Shown: piece after piece, positions 57,560 to 64,000 of the stretch | Layout of the letters: every line of letters begins with the position of its first letter | Numbering within the stretch: the first letter of the stretch is position 1 | Notes under the pieces: model-generated | Database searches by the model: none | The model's input: only the letters and a program-made list of their open reading frames with translations | What the model was told of the DNA's origin: nothing | NCBI RefSeq assembly: GCF_008327685.1 | Contig: NZ_BDDE01000015.1 | Coordinates: forward strand, 124,001 to 188,000 | Direction: 5' to 3' | DNA: 64,000 nt | Origin: Actinomadura sp. K4S16 | GTDB lineage: Bacteria > Actinomycetota > Actinomycetes > Streptosporangiales > Streptosporangiaceae | Position numbers and translations under genes: made by a program

Positions 57560-58984
57560 CTACCCCCCATCACCGTGAGCAACCGCTTGTCCCAGCAGTT
57601 GCGCGGCCTTGACCAGGCGGGGCTCGGTGAGGCCTGCGTAGCCCAGGACGAGCGCGGGGGGCGCCTCGTCCGCGCGGCGCGGCGACCACATCCCGCGGGC
57701 GCCCTCGACCGCCACCCCGGAGCGCGCGGCGCGGTCCACCACCGCGTCCTCGTCGCATCCGCCCGGCAGTTCCACGTAGAGGTGGATGCCCGCTGAGACG
57801 CCGTGAATCCTGGCGCCGGGCAGATTCTCGGTGAGCGCGCCGACGAGGGCGTCCCGCCGGGCGCGGTAGCGCCTGCGCATGGTGCGCAGATGCCGGTCGT
57901 AGCCCCCGCCGCGCAGGAACTCTGTCAGCGCGTACTGCTCCAGGACGGGGGCGCCGTGGTCGGTGTAGGCGCGGTGCTCCCGCAGCCGCTCGGCGAGCGG
58001 TTGCGGCGCGACGGCCCAGCCCAGGCGGAGGGCGGGGGCCAGCGACTTGCTGACCGAGCCGAGGAGGACGACCCTGTCGGGCTCGACGCCCTGGAGGCAG
58101 CCGACCGGGTCGCGGTCGTAGCGGAACTCGGCGTCGTAGTCGTCCTCCAGGATCACGCCGTCCGCGTCGCGCGCCCAGGCGATCAGCTCGGCGCGGCGCG
58201 CCGGGGACAGCACGACGCCGGTCGGGTACTGGTGCGCGGGCGTCACGAGGACGGCGCGCGCCTGGGTGCGGGCGAGCGCCGCGACGTCGATGCCCTCGCC
58301 GTCCACCGGGATGCGGACGAGGCGGACCCCGGCGGCGGCCAGCATCGGCAGCTGGCGGACGCTCGCCGGGTCCTCGACGGCGAGCGTGGTGTGGCCGTCG
58401 GCGCGCAGCAGTCCGAGCACGGCCGACAGGCCGTGCGCCACCCCACTCATGATCACTGTCCGGTCCGCGTCGGCGAGCGCGGCGCGCACCCGGCCGAGGT
58501 AGGAAGCCAGTTCGGCGCGCAGATCCGGGACGCCTGCCGGGTCGGGGTAGGCGAGCGCGTCGTGCGGCAGGGTGCGCAGCGCGGCGCGGGCGGCGGCGAT
58601 CCAGCGCTCGCGGGGGAACGCCGACAGGTCGGGGCGGCCCAGGGACAGGTCGTACAGGACCTCCGGTTCCGGCGGGGGCTCGACCGGGCGGGACGCGGCG
58701 GGCGGCCGGGACGGCGGCGCCGCCTCCTCGTCGGGGCGGGCCAGCGGCGCGATGCGGGTGCCGTCGCCGCGCCGCGCGATCAGGAAGCCCTCGGCGGTGA
58801 GCTGCTCGTAGGCGGTGACGACGACGCCGCGCGAGACGTCAAGGTCACGGGCCAGATCGCGGCTCGACGGCAGCCGGGTCCCGGCGGTCAGCCGGCCGGA
58901 GCGCACCGCCGCGCGGAAGCCCGCGGCGATCTGCGCGGCCAGCCGGCCGGCGGACCGGTCGAGTGGAAGATGAAGGTCGGTCAC
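57560..58984 (-). CDS. MocR/PdxR-type GntR regulator with aminotransferase domain
   Basis: 474 residues. A GntR winged helix (about 10-75; LPSSRDLARDLDVSRGVVVTAYEQLTAEGFL) precedes a fold-type I PLP aminotransferase domain (about 110-465). EDDYDAEFRYDR and the PLP-lysine segment LLGSVSKSLAPALRLGW are visible. The domain senses PLP or amino compounds. The GTG at 58984 with GAGAG at five bases is preferred over the earlier ATG. It is divergent from an EamA transporter, a common pairing in which the regulator controls the transporter. Confidence 0.93.
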   Translation of the reverse strand: MTDLHLPLDRSAGRLAAQIAAGFRAAVRSGRLTAGTRLPSSRDLARDLDVSRGVVVTAYEQLTAEGFLIARRGDGTRIAPLARPDEEAAPPSRPPAASRPVEPPPEPEVLYDLSLGRPDLSAFPRERWIAAARAALRTLPHDALAYPDPAGVPDLRAELASYLGRVRAALADADRTVIMSGVAHGLSAVLGLLRADGHTTLAVEDPASVRQLPMLAAAGVRLVRIPVDGEGIDVAALARTQARAVLVTPAHQYPTGVVLSPARRAELIAWARDADGVILEDDYDAEFRYDRDPVGCLQGVEPDRVVLLGSVSKSLAPALRLGWAVAPQPLAERLREHRAYTDHGAPVLEQYALTEFLRGGGYDRHLRTMRRRYRARRDALVGALTENLPGARIHGVSAGIHLYVELPGGCDEDAVVDRAARSGVAVEGARGMWSPRRADEAPPALVLGYAGLTEPRLVKAAQLLGQAVAHGDGG

Positions 58985-59030
58985 ATGACTCTCAGCGTCA
59001 AGGCATGGGGTGGACGTCACGGAGAGGCTA

Positions 59031-59076
59031 TTGGTCCACGTTCGTGGGGATTGATTGGCACTGTCCGGTGGACCAA
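59031..59076. promoter_or_regulatory. Inverted TTGGTCCAC/GTGGACCAA sites between MocR and EamA genes
   Basis: TTGGTCCAC (59031-59039) and GTGGACCAA (59068-59076) are perfect 9-bp inverted copies, 28 bases apart. GGTGGAC also occurs at 59009-59015 and GGTCC just before the EamA ATG. MocR proteins are known to bind repeated half-sites in such divergent regions. Confidence 0.65.
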
Positions 59077-59097
59077 CCGGCTTCTAGCGTTCGGTCC

Positions 59098-60039
59098 ATG
59101 AACACCTCACAGAAGCGCGGCATGGCGGGCGCCGGGGCCGCGATGTCCCTCGTCGGCACGCTGACCGCCGTCTCGGCGACGATCTCCGCCTATCCCGTCT
59201 TCGGCGGCCAGGCGGTCCGGTACGCCGTCGCCGCGGTGGTCCTGCTGGCCGCGGCCCGCATCGCCGGAGGGCCCGCCCGCCGGCCCTCCGCGCGGGACTG
59301 GCTCCTGCTCGCGGCGCTGGCGGGGACCGGGCTGGTCGCCTTCAACGTCTGCATCGTCGCGGCCACCCGGGACACGAGCCCCGCCACCATCGGCACGGTG
59401 ATCGCGACGGTCCCGATCGTGCTGGCCGTGGTCGGGCCGCTGCTGGACGGCCGCCGCCCGGCCCCGACGATCATCGTGGCGGCCTGCGTGGTGGCGGCGG
59501 GGGCGGCCCTGGCGAACGGCCTCGGCAGCGGCAGCGTCCGCGGGCTGCTGCTCTCGCTCGGCGCCCTCGGCGGGGAGGTGTGCTTCTCGCTGCTGGCCGT
59601 CCCGCTGCTGCCGCGCATCGGACCGCTGCGCGTCTCCGCCTACTCCGCCGCGCTGGCCGTCCCGATGCTCCTCGCGGTCGGCCTCGCCGCGGACGGGACG
59701 GGCCTGCTGCGCGTCCCGACCCCCGGCGAGCTGGCCGGCTTCGCCTACCTGTCGATCGTCGTGACCACGATCGCGTTCCTGCTCTGGTACGACGCGATCG
59801 GACGGCTCGGGGCCGACCGCGCCGGGCTGTGCGCGGGCCTGATCCCGATCAGCGCGGTGGTCACCACGGTCGCGCTCGGCGTCGACCGGCCGGAACCGGC
59901 CGACCTGGCGGGCGCCGCCCTGGTCGCCGCGGGCGTCGTGGTGGGCCTGCGCGCCCGGGTCGCCCCCCGTGAGGCGGCGCCAGCCGAGCCCGTAACCTGT
60001 GACTCGGCCCCCATCGGAATCGCGCGAGGATCTGCCTGA
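59098..60039 (+). CDS. EamA/DMT-family transporter
   Basis: 313 residues with about ten membrane helices in two EamA repeats ([20 protein letters not shown] start; [18 protein letters not shown]; second repeat with [19 protein letters not shown] and [16 protein letters not shown]). Drug/metabolite transporters of this kind export amino acids, vitamins or related molecules. It is divergent from MocR and ends one base before the class I fumarase start, so it may be co-transcribed with it. Confidence 0.9.
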   Translation: MNTSQKRGMAGAGAAMSLVGTLTAVSATISAYPVFGGQAVRYAVAAVVLLAAARIAGGPARRPSARDWLLLAALAGTGLVAFNVCIVAATRDTSPATIGTVIATVPIVLAVVGPLLDGRRPAPTIIVAACVVAAGAALANGLGSGSVRGLLLSLGALGGEVCFSLLAVPLLPRIGPLRVSAYSAALAVPMLLAVGLAADGTGLLRVPTPGELAGFAYLSIVVTTIAFLLWYDAIGRLGADRAGLCAGLIPISAVVTTVALGVDRPEPADLAGAALVAAGVVVGLRARVAPREAAPAEPVTCDSAPIGIARGSA

Positions 60040-60040
60040 G

Positions 60041-61681
60041 ATGCCTGAGTTCTCCTACACCGACCTGCTCCCGCTCGGCCCGGACGAGACCGACTACCGG
60101 CTCCTGACCTCCGACGGGGTCTCCACGTTCGAGGCGAACGGCCGGACGTTCCTGCAGGTCGAGCCGGAGGCTCTGCGGCTGCTCACCGAGACGGCCATGC
60201 GCGACATCGCCCACCTGCTGCGACCCGCGCACCTGGCCCAGCTCCGCCGGATCCTGGACGACCCCGAGGCGTCCCCGAACGACCGGTTCGTCGCGCTGGA
60301 CCTGCTGAAGAACGCGGGCATCGCGTCCGGCGGCGTCCTGCCGATGTGCCAGGACACCGGCACCGCGATCGTCATGGGCAAGCGCGGCCAGCACGTCATG
60401 ACCGACGGCGACGACGAGAAGCACATCTCGCAGGGCGTGTACGACGCCTACACGAGGCTGAACCTGCGCTACTCGCAGATGGCGCCGGTGACGATGTGGG
60501 ACGAGAAGAACACCGGCTCCAACCTGCCCGCGCAGATCGAGCTGTACGCGGCGCCCGGCGACGCCTACAAGTTCCTGTTCATGGCCAAGGGCGGCGGCAG
60601 CGCCAACAAGTCGTTCCTCTACCAGGAGACCAAGGCCGTCCTGAACCCCAAGCGGATGATGTCCTTCCTGGAGGAGAAGATCCGCTCGCTCGGCACGGCC
60701 GCCTGCCCGCCTTACCACCTGGCGATCGTCGTGGGCGGCACGTCCGCCGAGTACGCGCTGAAGACCGCCAAGTACGCCTCCGCCCACTACCTGGACACGA
60801 TGCCCACCGAGGGCTCGCCGCTCGGGCACGGGTTCCGCGACCTGGAGCTGGAGCTCCAGGTGTTCGAGCTGACGCAGAAGCTCGGCATCGGGGCACAGTT
60901 CGGCGGCAAGTACTTCTGCCACGACGTGCGGGTGGTCCGGCTGCCGCGGCACGGCGCGTCCTGCCCGGTCGCGATCGCGGTCTCGTGCAGCGCCGACCGG
61001 CAGGCCCTCGCCAAGATCACGGCGGAGGGCGTGTTCCTGGAGCGGCTGGAGACCGACCCCGCGCAGTACCTGCCCGACACCACCGACGAGCACCTGGACG
61101 ACACCGTCGTCCGGATCGACCTGAACCGGCCGATGGACGAGATCCGCGCCGAGCTGACCAGGTACCCGGTCAAGACGCGGCTGTCGCTGACCGGCCCGCT
61201 CGTCGTGGCGCGCGACATCGCGCACGCCAAGATCAAGGAGCGGCTGGACGCGGGCGAGCCGATGCCGCAGTACCTGCGCGACCACGCCGTCTACTACGCC
61301 GGCCCGGCCAAGACGCCCGAGGGCTACGCGTCGGGCTCGTTCGGCCCGACCACGGCCGGCCGGATGGACTCCTACGTCGAGCAGTTCCAGGCCGCGGGCG
61401 GCTCCCTGGTCATGCTGGCCAAGGGCAACCGGTCCAAGCAGGTCACCGACGCCTGCAAGGAGCACGGCGGGTTCTACCTCGGCTCGATCGGCGGCCCGGC
61501 GGCGCGGCTCGCGCAGGACTGCATCAAGAAGGTCGAGGTCCTGGAGTACCCGGAGCTCGGCATGGAGGCCGTCTGGAAGATCGAGGTCGAGGACTTCCCG
61601 GCGTTCATCGTGGTCGACGACAAGGGCGAGGACTTCTTCGCCGACACCACCGGACCCGTCCTCACCATCGGCAGGCGCTGA
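60041..61681 (+). CDS. Class I fumarate hydratase (4Fe-4S)
   Basis: 546 residues, the single-chain class I fumarase length. The Fe-S cysteines are in [14 protein letters not shown] (C103), [15 protein letters not shown] and SCSADRQA. The C-terminal domain carries [20 protein letters not shown] and [13 protein letters not shown]. It hydrates fumarate to malate in the TCA cycle and is oxygen-sensitive. The ATG is one base after the EamA stop. A second, oxygen-stable fumarase (fumC) begins 1.5 kb downstream. Confidence 0.96.
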   Translation: MPEFSYTDLLPLGPDETDYRLLTSDGVSTFEANGRTFLQVEPEALRLLTETAMRDIAHLLRPAHLAQLRRILDDPEASPNDRFVALDLLKNAGIASGGVLPMCQDTGTAIVMGKRGQHVMTDGDDEKHISQGVYDAYTRLNLRYSQMAPVTMWDEKNTGSNLPAQIELYAAPGDAYKFLFMAKGGGSANKSFLYQETKAVLNPKRMMSFLEEKIRSLGTAACPPYHLAIVVGGTSAEYALKTAKYASAHYLDTMPTEGSPLGHGFRDLELELQVFELTQKLGIGAQFGGKYFCHDVRVVRLPRHGASCPVAIAVSCSADRQALAKITAEGVFLERLETDPAQYLPDTTDEHLDDTVVRIDLNRPMDEIRAELTRYPVKTRLSLTGPLVVARDIAHAKIKERLDAGEPMPQYLRDHAVYYAGPAKTPEGYASGSFGPTTAGRMDSYVEQFQAAGGSLVMLAKGNRSKQVTDACKEHGGFYLGSIGGPAARLAQDCIKKVEVLEYPELGMEAVWKIEVEDFPAFIVVDDKGEDFFADTTGPVLTIGRR

Positions 61682-61693
61682 CGTCCGGCACCG

Positions 61694-61722
61694 GTCCGCG
61701 ACCCCGGACAGGGGTCGCGGAC
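61694..61722 (+). terminator. Hairpin after the class I fumarase gene
   Basis: GTCCGCGACCCC (61694-61705) and GGGGTCGCGGAC (61711-61722) form a perfect 12-bp stem with a GGACA loop. There is no T-run directly after it, but a TTTCTTG stretch begins at 61739. Probably terminates the fumarase transcript before the kinase gene. Confidence 0.65.
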
Positions 61723-61832
61723 GGGCGGTCCCCGGAAGTTTCTTGTCGGTAGGTCACAGTATTAGGCCAAAATCCGCGTTGGTGCCGAAGTCTCCCCAAT
61801 GACCGCCGGGCCACTCCGGTATCTTTTCCGCC

Positions 61833-63101
61833 ATGTCTCAGTCAGAGCGCCTCGTGCTAGCGACGCGCTACCGGCTGGTCTCGGAGATAGGTCAGGGTGC
61901 CAACGGCACCGTCTGGAGAGGGCATGACGAGCTCCTCGATCGCGCCGTGGCGATCAAGGAGCTGCGGCTCCCCGACAACCTCGCCGAGGACGACCGGGTG
62001 GTCTTCTACCGCCGTACCCTCCGGGAGGCGCGCGCGCCCGCGCAGCTGCGCACGCACTCCATCGTCGAGGTGTACGACGTGGTCATCGAGCAGGGCCGTC
62101 CCTGGATCGTGATGGAGATGATCGAGGCGCCCAGCCTCGAACAGCTCATCGAGCGCTCGGGCCCCCTGCCGCCCGAACGCGTCGCGCACATCGGCCGCGC
62201 CCTGCTGGACGCCCTCAACACCGCGCACAAGGCCGGCATCGTGCACCGCGACCTGAAGCCGAGCAACGTGCTGCTGGACGGCGACCGCGTCGTCCTCACC
62301 GACTTCGGGCTCGCGTTCTCCTCCGGTTCGGCGAGCCTCACCAAGACGGGCCACTTCATGGGGTCGCCCGCGTACGTGGCGCCCGAGGTCGCGGCCGGGG
62401 AGAAGGCGACCCCGCGCTCGGACCTCTGGTCGCTCGGCGCGACGCTGTACGCCGCCCTGGAGGGCCGCCCGCCGTTCGAGCGCGAGAACGTCATGGCGAC
62501 GCTGTCGGCGCTGGCGAACGAGTCGACCCCCGCCCCGCAGAACGCCGGCGCGCTCGCGCCCGTGATCACCGGGCTGCTGGAGAAGAACCCGACCCGGCGG
62601 CTCAGCCACGCCCGCGCGGTCGACCGGCTCGAACGGGCCATGGCGGGCCCGCGCTCGGGACGCCGCGCCCCCACGCCCCGCTACCGGCTGATGGTCGTGA
62701 TCGGCCTCATCGGCGCGACCGTCGCCTCGTGCGGCATCGGCGCCACCGCCCTCATCGTCGGCATGATGCGCGAGAGCCCCGGCCCCTCCCCCACCGCCGG
62801 GGCGTCCACCACCCCGGGCGGCTCCGCCGCCCAGGCCGCCGCGCCGCCCGGCGCCGCGACCAGCACGCTGGCGGTCCGGGCCCGCACCGACTCCTGCAAG
62901 ATCTTCGTGTCGGTGCCGGGCACCGCGATCACCGTGCTCGCCGACGAGACGCTGCACCGGGGCGAGGCGCGCCGGTACGACCAGCCCCGCCTCAACGCGG
63001 TCGTCTACGACGCGTCCGCCTGCGACGTCTGGGTGAACGGGCAGCAGAAGCCCGCGGGCAAGCCGGGAGAGCGGCAGAACTACACGCTGAACAAGGAGTG
63101 A
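61833..63101 (+). CDS. Ser/Thr protein kinase with one membrane helix
   Basis: 422 residues. The kinase domain (about 10-265) is complete: [11 protein letters not shown] glycine loop, VAIKEL lysine, [11 protein letters not shown] (about 136), [17 protein letters not shown] juxtamembrane Arg/Pro segment leads to one helix (about 283-311) and an extracellular ~110 residues: Pro/Ala/Ser linker, then a small beta domain with two Cys ([15 protein letters not shown]) that could pair. No PASTA repeats. It lies between two fumarases and may sense a wall or redox cue; no target is evident. Distinct from the kinase at 15531. Confidence 0.92.
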   Translation: MSQSERLVLATRYRLVSEIGQGANGTVWRGHDELLDRAVAIKELRLPDNLAEDDRVVFYRRTLREARAPAQLRTHSIVEVYDVVIEQGRPWIVMEMIEAPSLEQLIERSGPLPPERVAHIGRALLDALNTAHKAGIVHRDLKPSNVLLDGDRVVLTDFGLAFSSGSASLTKTGHFMGSPAYVAPEVAAGEKATPRSDLWSLGATLYAALEGRPPFERENVMATLSALANESTPAPQNAGALAPVITGLLEKNPTRRLSHARAVDRLERAMAGPRSGRRAPTPRYRLMVVIGLIGATVASCGIGATALIVGMMRESPGPSPTAGASTTPGGSAAQAAAPPGAATSTLAVRARTDSCKIFVSVPGTAITVLADETLHRGEARRYDQPRLNAVVYDASACDVWVNGQQKPAGKPGERQNYTLNKE

Positions 63102-63108
63102 TCCGCGC

Positions 63109-63128
63109 CTCACGCGGGAATGCGTGAG
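63109..63128. repeat. CTCACGC/GCGTGAG hairpin upstream of fumC
   Basis: Seven-bp arms (63109-63115, 63122-63128) with a six-base loop, eight bases after the kinase stop and 58 before the fumC ATG. No T-run. It may be a weak terminator or a regulatory site for fumC. Confidence 0.4.
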
Positions 63129-63186
63129 CCACCGACCGGGCTGCCATGGACGACGGCGGCCGCCGAAGTCGAGTGGGAGGCGTTCC

Positions 63187-64000
63187 ATGAGCGAGCAGGA
63201 GTTCCGCGTCGAGCACGACTCGATGGGAGAGGTCCGGGTGCCGGCCGCGGCCAAGTGGCGGGCCCAGACGCAGCGCGCCGTGGAGAACTTCCCGATCTCG
63301 GGACGGACGCTGGAGGCGTCCCACATCGCCGCGCTCGGTCGGATCAAGGCCGCGGCGGCGGTCGTCAACGCGGAGCTGGGCGTCCTCGATGAGGACCTGG
63401 CCGCCGCGATCGCCGAGGCCGCCCGCGAGGTGGCGGACGGGCGGTGGGACGACCAGTTCCCGATCGACGTGTTCCAGACCGGCTCGGGGACGTCGTCCAA
63501 CATGAACGCCAACGAGGTCGTGGCGACGCTGGCGCAGGAGCGGCTCGGCCGCCCCGTCCATCCCAACGACCACGTGAACGCCTCCCAGTCGTCCAACGAC
63601 GTGTTCCCGTCGTCCATCCACATCGCGGCGACCGGGGCCGTCGTGAACGAGCTGATCCCCGCGCTGCGGCACCTGGAGGCCGCGCTCGCGCGCAAGGCCG
63701 AGGAGTTCGCGACCGCGGTGAAGTCCGGCCGCACCCACCTGATGGACGCGACGCCGGTGACGCTCGGGCAGGAGTTCGGCGGGTACGCAGCGCAGGCGCG
63801 GCACGGCGTGGAGCGGCTGGAGGCCGTCCTGCCGCGGCTGGCGGAGCTCCCGCTCGGCGGGACCGCGGTCGGCACCGGCATCAACACGCCGGAGGGCTTC
63901 GCCGCCCGCGTCATCGCCGAGATCGCGCGGGACACCGGGCTGCCGCTGACCGAGGCCCGCGACCACTTCGAGGCGCAGGGCGCGCGGGACGGCCTGGTGG
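63187..64000 (+). CDS. fumC: Class II fumarate hydratase FumC (N-terminal 271 residues; cut by window edge)
   Basis: The frame begins at an ATG with GGGAGG at a suitable distance and stays open to the right edge. Class II landmarks are clear: [71 protein letters not shown] and [13 protein letters not shown]. The C-terminal active-site loop (GSSIMPGKVNP type) lies beyond the window. The enzyme is iron-free and oxygen-stable and catalyses the same reaction as the class I fumarase at 60041. Confidence 0.95.
   Translation, partial: MSEQEFRVEHDSMGEVRVPAAAKWRAQTQRAVENFPISGRTLEASHIAALGRIKAAAAVVNAELGVLDEDLAAAIAEAAREVADGRWDDQFPIDVFQTGSGTSSNMNANEVVATLAQERLGRPVHPNDHVNASQSSNDVFPSSIHIAATGAVVNELIPALRHLEAALARKAEEFATAVKSGRTHLMDATPVTLGQEFGGYAAQARHGVERLEAVLPRLAELPLGGTAVGTGINTPEGFAARVIAEIARDTGLPLTEARDHFEAQGARDGLV

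Overview
The window is GC-rich actinomycete chromosome. Codon third positions are nearly all G or C, starts are often GTG or TTG, stop/start overlaps such as GTGA and ATGA are common, and the housekeeping order ispH / lipid-droplet-type protein / xseA-xseB / DUF4245 / glpX / class I fumarase / fumC is typical of filamentous Actinobacteria. I infer a Streptosporangiales-type organism such as Actinomadura, but the sequence alone does not fix the genus. No tRNA, rRNA, CRISPR array, insertion sequence or integrase was seen.

Layout. (1) 1-13.6 kb, minus strand: a Tad/Flp pilus locus. It reads from a zinc-ribbon/proline-rich protein of unknown function through CpaB, a TadZ-TadE fusion, a second TadE-like protein, the TadA ATPase, TadB, TadC, a NarL-type histidine kinase and response regulator, and the Flp pilin. 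Downstream are an OmpA-domain lipoprotein, a large polytopic membrane protein and a partial membrane protein. (2) 13.6-14.4 kb: a gene-poor spacer with several inverted repeats, then a lipoprotein gene. (3) 15.3-23.0 kb, plus strand: a compact operon encoding a small Pro/Gly-rich protein, a membrane Ser/Thr kinase, a coiled-coil protein, a ClpB-like AAA+ unfoldase, an NrdG-like radical SAM protein and a zinc-ribbon/FHA protein. It ends at a very strong bidirectional hairpin. I match this set to no named pathway and consider it the best candidate for an undescribed system. (4) 23.1-29.4 kb: typA, a c-di-AMP riboswitch driving an NlpC/P60 hydrolase, a Nudix hydrolase, a Mut7-C RNase-like protein, and an amidohydrolase divergent from a MarR regulator.

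(5) 29.5-41.0 kb, minus strand: a type IV secretion-like operon with TcpC-like, TcpE/ParA fusion, VirB4-like and VirB6/TrbL-like proteins, a VirB8-position protein and a lytic transglycosylase/NlpC hydrolase. No relaxase, coupling protein or integrase is in view. (6) 41.4-48.9 kb: ychF, rmuC and a DUF6542-like protein, a TetR/haloalkane dehalogenase pair behind a probable leaderless promoter, ispH, a lipid-droplet-type protein, and a MarR gene with tandem operator-like sites. (7) 49.0-64 kb: xseA-xseB, DUF4245, TetR, glpX, DUF1707, an ABC exporter pair, an MFS transporter, a small helical protein, a MocR regulator divergent from an EamA transporter, class I fumarase, a second Ser/Thr kinase, and the start of fumC.

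How parts may work together. The Tad proteins would assemble Flp pili at the membrane, with the embedded two-component pair as the likely regulator. In the kinase/AAA+/radical SAM/FHA operon, the FHA protein is the obvious reader of kinase phosphorylation and the AAA+ protein the obvious remodeller, with the radical SAM protein as a possible modifier. Those links are inference from domains and tight gene coupling.
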